Shown here in pieces: positions 1 through 8,467 of a stretch of 64,000 nt of DNA. A model generated the notes under the pieces. It was not told where the DNA came from. It worked only from the letters and a program-made list of their open reading frames with translations, and ran no database searches. A program made the position numbers and the translations under genes. How positions within the stretch are numbered: position 1 is the first letter of the stretch; each line of letters opens with the position of its first letter. The stretch is taken from assembly GCA_017643385.1 (NCBI GenBank), contig JAEPNN010000002.1, positions 429,099 through 493,098 on the forward strand. Reading direction: 5' to 3'. This stretch comes from Dinoroseobacter sp. (GTDB taxonomy: Bacteria > Pseudomonadota > Alphaproteobacteria > Rhodobacterales > Rhodobacteraceae).

Positions 1-678
1 TTGGGCCATGCAAAGGCGCTACTCGATGACAGGTTCACCACCTTGGAAACAGCCCACGCCGTAGGACTGTCAGGACCAGGACGCCTGCATGATCTATTTG
101 TAAAATGGGACGCCATGAGCCCAGGCGAATACGCGTCTGGTGGGTCGGACCTCACTATTCTCTGGGGATGGTTTGAAAGCCCCTTCGGCCCGGCGCTCAT
201 TATGGGTACTGAAAAAGGAATCTGCGGAATTGGATTTTCTGCAGAGATGGGATCAGACGCCTGTCGAGACGACCTTGTGGCGCGTTGGCCCAACGCGACG
301 TATGTCAAAGACGAGGATGCCTTGCGTCCGCAGGCTGAGCGCGCGTTTCCCGCAACAGGCCCATCACAAGCGCAGCTTTATTTGATCGGGGCGCCGTTCC
401 AGATCAAAGTTTGGGAGGCTTTGCTGCGCATACCGTCCGGTCATGTTACAACTTATTCGGAGATCGCTACATCGGTTGGGAACCCTCGTGCCGTTCGCGC
501 GGTGGGCACCGCTGTCGGACGCAACCCGATCAGCTGGCTTGTTCCATGTCATCGCGCATTACGAAAAACCGGTGGGCTTGGCGGCTATCATTGGGGACTG
601 CCAATGAAGCGCGCAATGCTTGCTTATGAAACGGCGCGGCTGGAAGACGACCCTATGCTGGCGGAAAACCGCGCGTAG
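1..678 (+). CDS. Ada-type methylated-DNA-protein cysteine methyltransferase, 5' end cut off
   Basis: Suicide DNA repair enzyme that takes alkyl groups from O6-alkylguanine onto its own cysteine. The acceptor motif PCHR (Cys at about residue 183 of the visible part) is preceded by the family's AVGRNPISWLVPCHR context, with the FQxxVWxALxxIPxG block upstream. The first 45 or so visible residues resemble the end of an AraC-type helix-turn-helix (GLSGPGRLHDLF, then MSPGEY), so this is the bifunctional Ada layout of DNA-binding plus transferase. The reading frame is open at base 1, and the TTG there is unlikely to be the true start, so the gene is truncated by the window and not by mutation. An N-terminal Ada zinc domain could lie outside; its presence cannot be judged. 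Confidence 0.85.
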   Translation: MGHAKALLDDRFTTLETAHAVGLSGPGRLHDLFVKWDAMSPGEYASGGSDLTILWGWFESPFGPALIMGTEKGICGIGFSAEMGSDACRDDLVARWPNATYVKDEDALRPQAERAFPATGPSQAQLYLIGAPFQIKVWEALLRIPSGHVTTYSEIATSVGNPRAVRAVGTAVGRNPISWLVPCHRALRKTGGLGGYHWGLPMKRAMLAYETARLEDDPMLAENRA

Positions 679-760
679 CGTCGAAAAGGAACCGCTACCC
701 TTTGCCCACTTACCAAACCTGATTAGCTGTTAGCCAACAGATTTAAAACACAGGTAAACC

Positions 761-1411
761 ATGCCACAAATTCGTTACACCGTTCTTGCCCTATCAGCTT
801 CTGCATTTGTTCTGGGGGCTTGTACAGACCCCAACACTGGCGAGCGCAGCAATGCCCGCACGGGCGCCATGATCGGCGCAGGCCTTGGCGGGTTGTTTGG
901 ATTAAGCCGCGATGGTGATGCCCCTGCAGAGACCGTTATCGGCGCGGCAGTTGGCGCAGCGATCGGTGGGGCTATCGGTAATGAGCTTGATAAACAGGCT
1001 CAGGAGCTTCAACGCGACCTTGGCGGAAGCGGCGCAACAGTTGTGAACACCGGTGATCGTCTCATTGTGACTATGCCGCAAGATATCCTATTTGACGTAG
1101 ACAGCAGCGCGGTACGTCCGGGCTTGCGCACTGATCTTGCGACACTCGCGGCCAGCCTGAACCAGTACCCCAATACGACCGTGGATGTGATTGGTCATAC
1201 CGACAATACGGGTTCAGCCGGATACAATCAGAACCTGTCGCAACGGCGTGCTCAGGAAGTGACCGCAATACTGCAGTCGAACGGTGTTGCCTCGAACCGG
1301 CTACGCAGTATCGGACGCGGAGAAGATGCACCCATCGCTTCAAACCTGACTGCAGAAGGACGCGCACAAAACCGTCGCGTGGAGATCATCATCCGACCCA
1401 ACGCATCCTGA
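761..1411 (+). CDS. OmpA-family lipoprotein with glycine zipper
   Basis: Outer-membrane lipoprotein likely to tether peptidoglycan. A signal peptide ends in a lipobox (LGAC, Cys 21). Residues about 35-66 are a glycine-zipper segment (repeated GxxxG, such as GAAVGAAIGGAIGNE). Residues about 95-215 form an OmpA C-terminal domain with the conserved GHTDNTG and QRRAQEV motifs and the closing NRRVEI. The order lipobox, glycine zipper, OmpA is that of the YiaD-like proteins. It stands alone, about 80 bp after the alkyltransferase. The 216-aa length is usual for the family. Confidence 0.9.
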   Translation: MPQIRYTVLALSASAFVLGACTDPNTGERSNARTGAMIGAGLGGLFGLSRDGDAPAETVIGAAVGAAIGGAIGNELDKQAQELQRDLGGSGATVVNTGDRLIVTMPQDILFDVDSSAVRPGLRTDLATLAASLNQYPNTTVDVIGHTDNTGSAGYNQNLSQRRAQEVTAILQSNGVASNRLRSIGRGEDAPIASNLTAEGRAQNRRVEIIIRPNAS

Positions 1412-1449
1412 CACGGCGTTCACCAGAACTGGGTTGCTGGGATTCTGAT

Positions 1450-1470
1450 TTGGTCATATCCTTTGACCAA
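1450..1470. promoter_or_regulatory. Inverted repeat, probable GntR autoregulatory operator
   Basis: A perfect 7-bp inverted repeat, TTGGTCA-N7-TGACCAA, ends 13 bp before the ATG of the GntR regulator and just upstream of its ribosome binding site. FadR-family regulators often bind TGGT/ACCA half-sites, so negative autoregulation is the natural reading. The half-site match is seen; the binding is inferred. Confidence 0.6.
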
Positions 1471-1483
1471 TTCGGGAGGGAAA

Positions 1484-2254
1484 ATGCCATTTCAGAAGGT
1501 CCAGTCTGAAAAGCTGAGCCAGGCAGTTGTGAAGCAAATCGAATTGCTGATCCTGCGCGGCATCTTGCGCCCAGGCGAGCGATTGCCGTCCGAGCGAGAG
1601 CTAGCTGACAAAATGGGCGTATCGCGCCCAAGCCTACGGGAGGCAATTGCAGAGCTGCAAGCTGACGGTTTGCTGGTTAGCCGAGCCGGCGCGGGCGTTT
1701 TCGTTGCTGAAGTTCTTGGGTCAGCTTTCTCTCCCGCTCTGATCCGGCTCTTTGGGTCGCATGACGAAGCGGTTTTCGACTACATCGGCTTTCGACGGGA
1801 TCTGGAAGGCCTAGCGGCTGAACGCGCAGCCCAGAACGGGTCAGACACTGATCTTAAAGTCGTCGACACCATCTTTCGCAAGATGGAGGCGGCCCACTCC
1901 AAACGCAATCCTGATGATGAGGCGCGTCTGGATGCGCAGTTTCATCTGGCGATTGTTGAAGCAGGTCACAACGTGGTTATGCTGCACATGATGCGATCGA
2001 TGTTCGAGTTGCTGCACGGCGGCGTGTTTTACAACCGCCAGATCATGTTCCGGCATCGCACGACGCGCGACATTCTTTTGGATCAGCACAAAGCGATAAA
2101 TGACGGTATCCAAGCCCGCGACCCAGTGGCCGCGCGAGAGGCGGTCGAGCGTCACTTGGATTACGTGCGCCACAGCCTGAGCGATTGGAGAGAACTCGAG
2201 AAAAACGAAGCCATTGCAAAATTGCGCTTCGAACACGAGACCGAAAAAACATAA
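1484..2254 (+). CDS. GntR/FadR-family transcriptional regulator (FCD domain)
   Basis: DNA-binding regulator that responds to a small carboxylate ligand in most relatives. The N-terminal winged helix (about residues 8-75) carries PGERLPSERELADKMGVSR, the hallmark of the family. The rest is an all-helical FCD ligand domain with candidate metal-binding residues (Asp and His in AQFHLAIVEAGH and a later ERHLDYV). The ATG at 1484 is chosen over an in-frame TTG at 1463 because GGGAGGG lies just before it and the TTG falls inside the operator palindrome. No metabolic gene is adjacent on the same strand, so the regulon cannot be guessed. Confidence 0.9.
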   Translation: MPFQKVQSEKLSQAVVKQIELLILRGILRPGERLPSERELADKMGVSRPSLREAIAELQADGLLVSRAGAGVFVAEVLGSAFSPALIRLFGSHDEAVFDYIGFRRDLEGLAAERAAQNGSDTDLKVVDTIFRKMEAAHSKRNPDDEARLDAQFHLAIVEAGHNVVMLHMMRSMFELLHGGVFYNRQIMFRHRTTRDILLDQHKAINDGIQARDPVAAREAVERHLDYVRHSLSDWRELEKNEAIAKLRFEHETEKT

Positions 2255-2255
2255 A

Positions 2256-2286
2256 AACCCGGCCATTGGCCGGGTTAGATTTTTTT
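2256..2286. terminator. Terminator between convergent gntR and atpF
   Basis: AACCCGGCC-ATT-GGCCGGGTT forms a 9-bp stem with a 3-base loop. A run of T (2281-2286) follows on the plus strand, and a run of A precedes it, giving T on the minus strand. It can serve both converging genes. Confidence 0.85.
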
Positions 2287-2301
2287 GACGATATTAAACA
2301 G

Positions 2302-2868
2302 TTAGTGGAGTTTATCACCAACCGTTGCGATCGCTTCGTCAACCAGCTTGTTGCGATCGCTCGCCTTCATTGAAGCACCGATTACATCGCCGGCAGCAGA
2401 TACAGCAACCGCAATCGCCTGATCACGGACCTGCTTGACCGCCTTGTCTTCTGCGCTCGCTATCTGGTCTTCCGCGGCCGCCAAGCGACGCGCAATTGAC
2501 TTTTCCAGATCAGCGCGCGCCTGCTCCGCAGCAAGCTCAGCCTCTTCCTTGGCCTGTGTCACGATACGCTCGGCCTGATCCTTGACCTCGAGACTCTTGC
2601 GCTCGTAGCTGGCTAGGAGTGCCTGCGCTTCTTCACGAAGCGATTTCGCTTCATCCAGTTCAGCTTTGATCCCATCGGCGCGCTTGTCCAGCATACCACC
2701 AATCAGTCCGGGCACCTTGAAGTACAACAGAATGCCAATGAATACGATGAAGCCCAACGTGACGATGAAGTCCGTGTTGCCCAACGAGAAGAATGGCTTT
2801 CCCTTTGCGGCCAGTGCTGGCGTCGCGCTCAACAGGAAAGCAGCAAGAGCCGTAAAACGAATGTTCAT
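2302..2868 (-). CDS. atpF: F0F1 ATP synthase subunit b
   Basis: Peripheral stalk subunit of ATP synthase. A signal-like hydrophobic N-terminus (cut near ALAA) is followed by a membrane helix (residues about 33-52) and a long charged helix rich in Glu, Ala and Lys (residues 60-150) that forms the stator coiled coil. The start is placed at the ATG overlapping the stop of the b' gene (TGATG); a GTG one codon earlier is possible. It is the last gene of the F0 operon. Having two b-type genes is the rule in photosynthetic and related alphaproteobacteria. Confidence 0.92.
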   Translation of the reverse strand: MNIRFTALAAFLLSATPALAAKGKPFFSLGNTDFIVTLGFIVFIGILLYFKVPGLIGGMLDKRADGIKAELDEAKSLREEAQALLASYERKSLEVKDQAERIVTQAKEEAELAAEQARADLEKSIARRLAAAEDQIASAEDKAVKQVRDQAIAVAVSAAGDVIGASMKASDRNKLVDEAIATVGDKLH

Positions 2869-3404
2869 CACCTTGCCCCCTTCAGCTTTGCATCAACAGC
2901 ATCGTTGATCGCCTGTTCTTCAGCCGTTCCCGGTGCAATCGCGGCTACGATAGCTGCGGCGGTGTCGCGAGCGACCACGCCAACGTTTTCCATGGCACTA
3001 GCCTGGATCTCGGTGATACGTGCTTCCGACTCTGCAGTGCGCGCTGCAATTTCAGCATCGGCCTTGGCAATGGCCTCATCTAGACCTGCCTTGATTTCGG
3101 CACGCGTTTCCGCTGCAATCTTCGCAGCTTCAGTCCGAGCGTCTGCAAGGGCCTGTTCGTAAGCCTGTTCAGCTTCGACCGCCTTTAGCTTCAGTTCTTC
3201 TGCAGCAGCGATGTCGTTAGTGATCGTTCCTTGGCGTTCGGCGAGAACGGCCGCAATTCGTGGTAGGGCGACACGCGACAAAATGAAATAAATGATGACG
3301 AGTGTCACTACGAGCCAGAAAATCTGGTTCGGGAATGTCGAGAAATCCAGCTGCGGCATACCTGGTGCGGCGGCTCCAGCGGCCTCGTTTGTTTCAGTGG
3401 CCAT
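2868..3404 (-). CDS. atpX: F0F1 ATP synthase subunit b'
   Basis: Second stator subunit, pairing with b as a heterodimer. A short Pro/Ala-rich N-terminus leads to one membrane helix ([17 protein letters not shown]) and a long Ala/Glu-rich coiled coil with the [10 protein letters not shown] segment usual for b'. A Shine-Dalgarno sequence GGAGGGA lies upstream of the ATG at 3404. Its stop overlaps the start of atpF, implying translational coupling of the two stalk proteins. Confidence 0.92.
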   Translation of the reverse strand: MATETNEAAGAAAPGMPQLDFSTFPNQIFWLVVTLVIIYFILSRVALPRIAAVLAERQGTITNDIAAAEELKLKAVEAEQAYEQALADARTEAAKIAAETRAEIKAGLDEAIAKADAEIAARTAESEARITEIQASAMENVGVVARDTAAAIVAAIAPGTAEEQAINDAVDAKLKGAR

Positions 3405-3484
3405 CGGTCCCTCCTGGCTCCTTTGATCTATCGGGGCGGCACATCAGCGTGCGCACGCCCCGACCGTAAGGATAGCGAGTAGGA

Positions 3485-3721
3485 TTAGACGGCGAACATC
3501 AGCAGCAGAGCGACGAGGAACGAGAAGATCCCCAGTGCTTCTGCAAATGCGATACCGATGAAGAGGGTCGCGGTCTGGCCAGCTGCAGCAGATGGGTTGC
3601 GCAGAGCGCCTGCCAAGTAGTTGCCAACAACGTTGCCCACACCGATTGCTGCGCCACCCATGCCAGTGCATGCCAGACCAGCACCAATCAGGGCGCCCAT
3701 TTCTACGATAGAACCTTCCAT
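3485..3721 (-). CDS. atpE: F0F1 ATP synthase subunit c
   Basis: Proteolipid that forms the proton-driven rotor ring. It is 78 aa with two membrane helices. The first has the glycine-rich packing pattern ([19 protein letters not shown]); the second holds the proton-carrying acidic residue in [12 protein letters not shown]. The polar loop has ARNPS-like ALRNPSA. A good ribosome site, AAGGAG, precedes the ATG. The gene sits between atpB and atpX as expected. Confidence 0.95.
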   Translation of the reverse strand: MEGSIVEMGALIGAGLACTGMGGAAIGVGNVVGNYLAGALRNPSAAAGQTATLFIGIAFAEALGIFSFLVALLLMFAV

Positions 3722-3775
3722 GTGAATTCTCCTTACGATGGAATTGGTAGATTTCTAGTGTTCTTGAGTCAGACC

Positions 3776-4531
3776 TTAGTGGTGCGGATGCAGCGCATCT
3801 TTCAGATACACACAGGTCAGAATGGTGAAGACGTAGGCCTGGATGAAGGACACCAGAACCTCGAGACCGTACATCGCGGTTACCGCAAGGACCGAAAACG
3901 GGCTGATCGCGGCGATCGCAGCAAAACCTGCGAACACTTTAATGACCGCGTGGCCCGCCATCATGTTGCCTGCCAGACGAATGGAGTGGCTGATGGGGCG
4001 TGCGAAGTACGAAATAATTTCAATGACCGCCAGAATCGGGCGGATGGCCAGAGGCGCGGCGCTGACCCAGAAGAGGCTCAGGAAACCAACGCCGTTTTTT
4101 ACGAAACCCAAGACCGTCACCGTCAAGAAGACGCCCATCGCCAGCAACGCAGTCACTGCGATATGGCTGGTCGTGGTGAACGCAGTCGGAACAAGGCCAA
4201 GAAAATTCGAAAACACGATGAAGAGGAATAAGGTCATGATGTAGGGGAAGTACTTCAAACCATCTTTGCCAGTGATGTCTTCAACCATCTTGTAGATGAA
4301 GCCATATCCCAGTTCCGCAATCGACTGGCTGCGGCTTGGAACAACTGCACGGCGTGATGTACCCAAAACAAACATCAAAACAACACAAACAATGGCCAGC
4401 GCCATCCACAAAGTAACGTTGGTCACGGTATACCAAGCCACGGGACCCGAGCCGAACAAGGGTTCAACAATGAACTGGTCCATCGGGTGAAATTCGAGAC
4501 CGCCGCCTTCTGCTTTTGCTTCATCCGCCAC
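3776..4531 (-). CDS. atpB: F0F1 ATP synthase subunit a
   Basis: Membrane stator subunit that carries the two proton half-channels facing the c-ring. Five or six hydrophobic helices are visible. The essential arginine lies in [14 protein letters not shown], and the C-terminal helix has [17 protein letters not shown]. The 251-aa length is normal. The gene overlaps atpI by 11 bp, so the operon is tightly packed. The F1 genes are not in this window, which fits the split F0/F1 arrangement of alphaproteobacteria. Confidence 0.95.
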   Translation of the reverse strand: MADEAKAEGGGLEFHPMDQFIVEPLFGSGPVAWYTVTNVTLWMALAIVCVVLMFVLGTSRRAVVPSRSQSIAELGYGFIYKMVEDITGKDGLKYFPYIMTLFLFIVFSNFLGLVPTAFTTTSHIAVTALLAMGVFLTVTVLGFVKNGVGFLSLFWVSAAPLAIRPILAVIEIISYFARPISHSIRLAGNMMAGHAVIKVFAGFAAIAAISPFSVLAVTAMYGLEVLVSFIQAYVFTILTCVYLKDALHPHH

Positions 4532-4865
4532 GTTGCGTGTCCTCTTCTTCAGCCGGGCTTTTCGGCCCGAGAATATTTTCGTCCTGAAGCTCCTGTGCGG
4601 TACGGACCATTGTTTTCACGCCCGCTACGAACCCCAGCAATGTAAAGATGACAAGGAATATGGGCAGTGTGCCCAGAACCCAGTCGATCCCGTATCCCAT
4701 CACGAAGCCAATTCCCAAACCCGAAACCAGCTCTATGACCATGCGCCAGGCATGTTGGGCCTGACTGTAATGCTCTTCGACCTTGGGTCCGTCTTCCTTA
4801 ACTTTTAGAGCGTCGATCTTGGCCTGAAGCTCATCCAAGTCCTTCGGCTCCGGCGCGTCGCTCAT
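4521..4865 (-). CDS. atpI: ATP synthase accessory protein AtpI
   Basis: Small membrane protein thought to help assemble the c-ring or move magnesium. An acidic N-terminus is followed by two membrane helices, roughly residues 48-68 ([21 protein letters not shown]) and 75-92 ([14 protein letters not shown]). This is the AtpI/YqjD-like layout. The ATG at 4865 is preferred; a TTG at 4874 is in frame. As first gene of the F0 operon it follows a promoter at 4896-4924. Confidence 0.85.
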   Translation of the reverse strand: MSDAPEPKDLDELQAKIDALKVKEDGPKVEEHYSQAQHAWRMVIELVSGLGIGFVMGYGIDWVLGTLPIFLVIFTLLGFVAGVKTMVRTAQELQDENILGPKSPAEEEDTQRGG

Positions 4866-4895
4866 GGAAGACAAACCCTTGTTCAGTCTGCGCGG

Positions 4896-4924
4896 AAGCT
4901 AGGCACGGGCGCGCCTTGAGTCAA
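4896..4924 (-). promoter_or_regulatory. Candidate promoter of the F0 ATP synthase operon
   Basis: On the minus strand, TTGACT is separated by exactly 17 bp from TAGCTT, about 30 bp before the atpI ATG. The -35 element and spacing match sigma-70 promoters; the -10 box is weaker. No other candidate fits as well. Confidence 0.5.
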
Positions 4925-4949
4925 CGCGTGAAAGCATCAGTCAAAATTA

Positions 4950-4983
4950 CCTTAAAATACTGTTTTTAATAATTATTTTAAGG
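4950..4983. repeat. A+T-rich inverted repeat between atpI and arsR
   Basis: A perfect 10-bp inverted repeat, CCTTAAAATA-N14-TATTTTAAGG, lies in an A+T-rich patch between the two divergent genes. It is upstream of the atp promoter and of the ArsR operator. It could be a protein-binding site or an UP-like element; there is no T-tail suggesting a terminator. Confidence 0.5.
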
Positions 4984-5025
4984 GTGCGACAGTCTGGCCA
5001 CCCTTAAAGGGCGCGAAAGCTATAT

Positions 5026-5041
5026 TCAACCAATCGGTTGA
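5026..5041. promoter_or_regulatory. Probable ArsR-family operator
   Basis: A perfect 6-bp inverted repeat, TCAACC-AATC-GGTTGA, lies 32 bp before the arsR ATG, flanked by TATAT. CAACC/GGTTG palindromes close to the start are usual for autoregulated ArsR/SdpR-type repressors. Confidence 0.55.
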
Positions 5042-5073
5042 CCATATGCACCTTGCCTGCCATCTGGCGTCTT

Positions 5074-5412
5074 ATGACAAGCGATCTCGATACGGCCTTC
5101 GCCGCTCTGGCTGACCCGACACGGCGCTCTATCCTGACCATGCTTCTCGAAGACGACATGGCCGTAACTGACGTCGCCGATCCTTTCGAGATGTCCCTTG
5201 CAGCAATTTCGAAGCATCTTACAGTGCTGTCAAACGCCGGACTAATCACACAAGAAAAGCGTGGACGCGTGAAGTGGTGCAAGCTAGAGCCAGACGCGTT
5301 GCGTGCCGCTTCAGTTTGGATGCAGGGGTTCGGTCAGTTTGAACCAGTGAACCTTGATGCGTTTGAACGGTTCCTCGAAACAGAACTTACGGACGAACCT
5401 GACGAAGCTTAG
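5074..5412 (+). CDS. ArsR/SdpR-family helix-turn-helix regulator
   Basis: Winged-helix repressor of 112 aa. The family signature is clear: ALADPTRRSILTML at the N-terminus and the recognition helix SLAAISKHLTVLSNAGLI. No metal-binding cysteine pair (CxC) is present, so it is unlikely to be a metal sensor; relatives of this kind usually accompany SRPBCC-domain proteins, but none is adjacent here. The ATG at 5074 starts right at the conserved domain; an upstream in-frame TTG at 5038 falls in the operator and is rejected. Confidence 0.88.
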   Translation: MTSDLDTAFAALADPTRRSILTMLLEDDMAVTDVADPFEMSLAAISKHLTVLSNAGLITQEKRGRVKWCKLEPDALRAASVWMQGFGQFEPVNLDAFERFLETELTDEPDEA

Positions 5413-5432
5413 CGAAGCGCCCACGCCAAGGC

Positions 5433-6332
5433 TTACGCTTTCCAACCTTCAGCTGCCTGATTTTTGAGAAGCAACAACAACGCTATAATCGTCAATCCAA
5501 CGCCCCCCAAAATAAGTGCGGGCGGCGCTGTGTTCCCCAAAGCCAGTTCCCAGAGCACAACCCAACTTGGTGTAAGATAGGTGTATGCCATCACTTTCGC
5601 GGATGGCAGCCGCAAAGTCGCATATTGAAGAAGGACGAATGTGGCCGAAGAGGCGAATACAGCAAGATAGGCAAGTGTTATCCAGACAATCGACGGCAGT
5701 GCAGTCCAGTCGATGCGCATCAACTCCGGCAGAGCGATCGCAAACAGCACGAGACTGCCGCCCATGAGGATGCCAAACGTGTACGGAAAAGCGCCCTCCC
5801 CTCGGTTCAGTCGTCGAGACAGTGGTGTGTAGAGCGCATGGGCAATGCAGCCCAGAAAGTAGATCACCTCCCCGCGTCCCACATCAAACGCCTTAAAAGC
5901 AGCCCAGTCCGCACGAAAAATCACCCAAAGCGCGCCAATCCCACCGATCACCAAGGCCAGCGCCATACGCTTTGTGGTGACCTGGCGCATCAGCATCCAC
6001 CCGAAACCCGCGGCAAGGATGGGCGTCAGCGTAAATACTGCTGCCGCTGAAACCGACGGCGCAGTTTTCAACCCTTCAAACATCAAAACGAAATACAAAG
6101 CGAAAACGCCACCCAGTACGATGTAACGCCATGGTGCTTTCATCGCACTCCGAACGCCCGTGCCCAGCGCCAGAAGAACGGCCCAAAGGATCAAAGCAGA
6201 CAATCCAAAGCGCAAAGCGGTTAATGCTGTTGGGTCAATTTCGTTGGCTGCTCTCGTTCCAAGCGCGAAGCTGCCTGCGACCAGTGCGGAAAATGTCAGC
6301 ATAGCCAGATGGCCGCGCGCGGCCTCGCTCAT
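5433..6332 (-). CDS. EamA/DMT-family transporter
   Basis: Inner-membrane transporter of the drug/metabolite superfamily, likely exporting a small metabolite or amino acid. Ten hydrophobic helices are arranged as two EamA repeats; ALRFGLSALILW in the first half and TYLTPSWVVLWELALGN in the second are typical. It overlaps the LysR gene by 4 bp (ATGA), so regulator and transporter are one transcript. The substrate cannot be read from sequence. Confidence 0.88.
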   Translation of the reverse strand: MSEAARGHLAMLTFSALVAGSFALGTRAANEIDPTALTALRFGLSALILWAVLLALGTGVRSAMKAPWRYIVLGGVFALYFVLMFEGLKTAPSVSAAAVFTLTPILAAGFGWMLMRQVTTKRMALALVIGGIGALWVIFRADWAAFKAFDVGRGEVIYFLGCIAHALYTPLSRRLNRGEGAFPYTFGILMGGSLVLFAIALPELMRIDWTALPSIVWITLAYLAVFASSATFVLLQYATLRLPSAKVMAYTYLTPSWVVLWELALGNTAPPALILGGVGLTIIALLLLLKNQAAEGWKA

Positions 6333-7216
6333 AGATTGCGCCAGTTCTTGGCGGCAGCCTTCAATGCTGCCGTCGCGCTTTGTACTTTCGCCGTGCGGTG
6401 CAAATCAACATGAGTGACCAACCAGATCGGGGCGATCCATTCTTCCAACGGAGGGCAAAGTTGGACAAAGTTTGGGTGCCTGCGTGCATGCCACGTCGAG
6501 TCAAACCCAGCGCCCACGCCTGCAGAAATCGCATCCACTTTACTACGGGTATCCGCGGTACGGTAAATGATCTGCGCACTTGGAACGTTCGATTGCATCC
6601 ATTGCATGAAGCCCGCTCGGGGGTTTTCCTCGATGGTTCCTACGAATTTGTGTCCAGTGATATCCATGTCAGGGCCTATCAAGCCGTGCTTGTCGACATA
6701 TTCTTGTGTCGCAAACAATGTCATGCGCTGTTCAAAAAGCTTCTGGACAACATTGTCGGGGTCATCGGGCGGTTTTCCTGCACGAATTGCAACATGTGCT
6801 TCCCCATACTCCAGACGAAAGAGTCGCGGGTCTGTCAGGAGTTTGATGTTCACATCTGGATGTTCCGACTGAAAATCTGCCAGGACAGGGGCCAATAACG
6901 GGGACAAAACTTCCAGGGTTGTAATAAGCAGCTCGCCTGAGACCTTCGCGGAATGACCATGAAGGCGACCTTCTAGCTGATCGAATTGTTCGGCCGTTGC
7001 CTGTGCGACTTGCAGCAAGTCCCGACCAGCTTCCGTTGCGTTGTAGCCGCGCGCGTGGCGCTGAAAGAGTTTCACGCCCAACCGACCTTCCAAGGCATCT
7101 ATGTGCCGGATCACGGTTGCATGGTGGACGCCAAGCGCATCGGCTGCCCCACTGACTGTCCCCAAACGCGCAACATGAAACGCAGTTCGTATCTCATCCC
7201 AAGTCTCAATGGGCAT
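6329..7216 (-). CDS. LysR-family transcriptional regulator
   Basis: LysR regulator of 295 aa. The N-terminal helix-turn-helix (residues about 7-66) has GTVSGAADALGVHHATVIRHIDALEGRLGVKLF with minor variation from the consensus, followed by a periplasmic-binding-protein-like effector domain. It is divergent from the azoreductase gene and upstream of, and overlapping, a DMT transporter. It probably controls azoR-doxX across the shared intergenic region, which contains a matching inverted repeat. Confidence 0.92.
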   Translation of the reverse strand: MPIETWDEIRTAFHVARLGTVSGAADALGVHHATVIRHIDALEGRLGVKLFQRHARGYNATEAGRDLLQVAQATAEQFDQLEGRLHGHSAKVSGELLITTLEVLSPLLAPVLADFQSEHPDVNIKLLTDPRLFRLEYGEAHVAIRAGKPPDDPDNVVQKLFEQRMTLFATQEYVDKHGLIGPDMDITGHKFVGTIEENPRAGFMQWMQSNVPSAQIIYRTADTRSKVDAISAGVGAGFDSTWHARRHPNFVQLCPPLEEWIAPIWLVTHVDLHRTAKVQSATAALKAAAKNWRNL

Positions 7217-7242
7217 CTATGTGCATCCTCTCACACTTAATG

Positions 7243-7261
7243 CGCAATTGAAGGCATTGCG
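7243..7261. promoter_or_regulatory. Inverted repeat between lysR and azoR, probable LysR site
   Basis: CGCAAT-N7-ATTGCG is a perfect 6-bp inverted repeat in the 103-bp divergent intergenic region, with a further half-site GCAAT at 7270-7274. LysR proteins usually bind T-N11-A palindromes plus a weaker site nearer the target promoter, which fits this arrangement. Confidence 0.5.
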
Positions 7262-7319
7262 TTCATTTTTGCAATAGTCATTTGTGCTGCATACCGTGAT
7301 TTCAGCCAAGGACAAAAAA

Positions 7320-7913
7320 ATGGCTCTCTCCTCTAACATCCTGCGTATCGACAGTTCCGCGCGCAGCGACGGCTCTGTTTCGCGCAAACTTGCCGATCAA
7401 ATAATCGAACAGGTTGGCGCAGCAAATGCGCAGATCACCTATCGCGAACTTGGCGCTGGACTTGGCGCCATTGACGGTGACTGGCTCGGGGCGAACTTTA
7501 CCCCCGAAGCAGACAGGACCGAGGCGCAACGCGATCGTCTTGCACTTTCAGATGCACTGATTGCCGAAATTAAGGCCGCAGAGACGTTAGTCATCTCGTT
7601 ACCCATCTACAATTTCGGAATTCCGTCCGGATTGAAAGCGTGGATCGACCAGGTTGCTCGCGCAGGCATTACTTTCAAATACACACCGGAAGGCCCCGTG
7701 GGCCTGCTAGCAGGCAAGCGGGCCATCCTCGCGGTCGCCTCTGGCGGAACCGAGGTCGGAGGTCCAATCGATTTCGCGACAGATTACCTGAAACACGTAC
7801 TGGGTTTTATGGGCATCCATGACGTTGAGATTGTTGCGTCAGACAAATTGATGATCGACGCCGATGCCAGCCACACCAAAGCCCAAGCCGCGCTCAATGC
7901 GCTAGCTGCATAA
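7320..7913 (+). CDS. azoR: FMN-dependent NADH-azoreductase
   Basis: Flavodoxin-like quinone/azo reductase that uses NADH and FMN. The N-terminus carries the FMN phosphate loop (RIDSSARSDGSVSRKL), and the middle has PIYNFGIPSGLKAWID, the signature of AzoR. The length of 197 aa is typical. The ATG at 7320 is chosen because AAGGA lies 8 bp upstream; an in-frame TTG at 7284 is upstream of it. It is followed 11 bp later by a DoxX gene, suggesting a two-gene stress operon under the divergent LysR regulator. Confidence 0.92.
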   Translation: MALSSNILRIDSSARSDGSVSRKLADQIIEQVGAANAQITYRELGAGLGAIDGDWLGANFTPEADRTEAQRDRLALSDALIAEIKAAETLVISLPIYNFGIPSGLKAWIDQVARAGITFKYTPEGPVGLLAGKRAILAVASGGTEVGGPIDFATDYLKHVLGFMGIHDVEIVASDKLMIDADASHTKAQAALNALAA

Positions 7914-7924
7914 GGAAAATTGAA

Positions 7925-8275
7925 ATGGAAATAGTACAGAAATATGGCCTGTGGGTTTTGAAGATTTTGGCAGCATTAGCCTTTCTTGGGGCTGGCGCGA
8001 TGAAACTGATCGGAAATCCCGACATGGTTGCCGTTTTTGAAGCAGTCGGTCTGGGCCAATGGTTTCGATACCTGACCGGCGTCATTGAAGTGGGCGGCGC
8101 GATCCTGCTCTTTGTACCCGGGCTACAGCTTTTCGGCTCCGGCATTTTAGCAATCACCATGGCTGGTGCAGTTGCAGCGCATCTACTTATCTTGGGTCCA
8201 AGTGCCATTCCCGCGTTGGTCCTTTTAGTGATCGTATCGCTCATCGCCTATGCCCACCGCCCTGCGGTCAGCTAA
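7925..8275 (+). CDS. DoxX-family membrane protein
   Basis: Small inner-membrane protein of 116 aa with four hydrophobic helices. The first carries the FLGAGAMKLIG motif of DoxX-like proteins. DoxX relatives have been linked to detoxification and thiol/redox balance. It follows azoR closely, so both are probably co-expressed. No enzymatic activity can be assigned. Confidence 0.82.
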   Translation: MEIVQKYGLWVLKILAALAFLGAGAMKLIGNPDMVAVFEAVGLGQWFRYLTGVIEVGGAILLFVPGLQLFGSGILAITMAGAVAAHLLILGPSAIPALVLLVIVSLIAYAHRPAVS

Positions 8276-8467
8276 CGGTCGGCCTTTGGCGACGAGTTTG
8301 GAAAACGACGAGATGCTATCTGAACCCCAAACCGTCATCGCAGACTAGCTCTTCGGGTCAGGCGGCGACGCGATTATCAAAGCGAAGAAGACAGCGTTCT
8401 GCCTTGGTCTGGCAGGACGCCATTTCCGTTTTCTCGATATGTATATATCCACTTTGAGCCACGTGAC

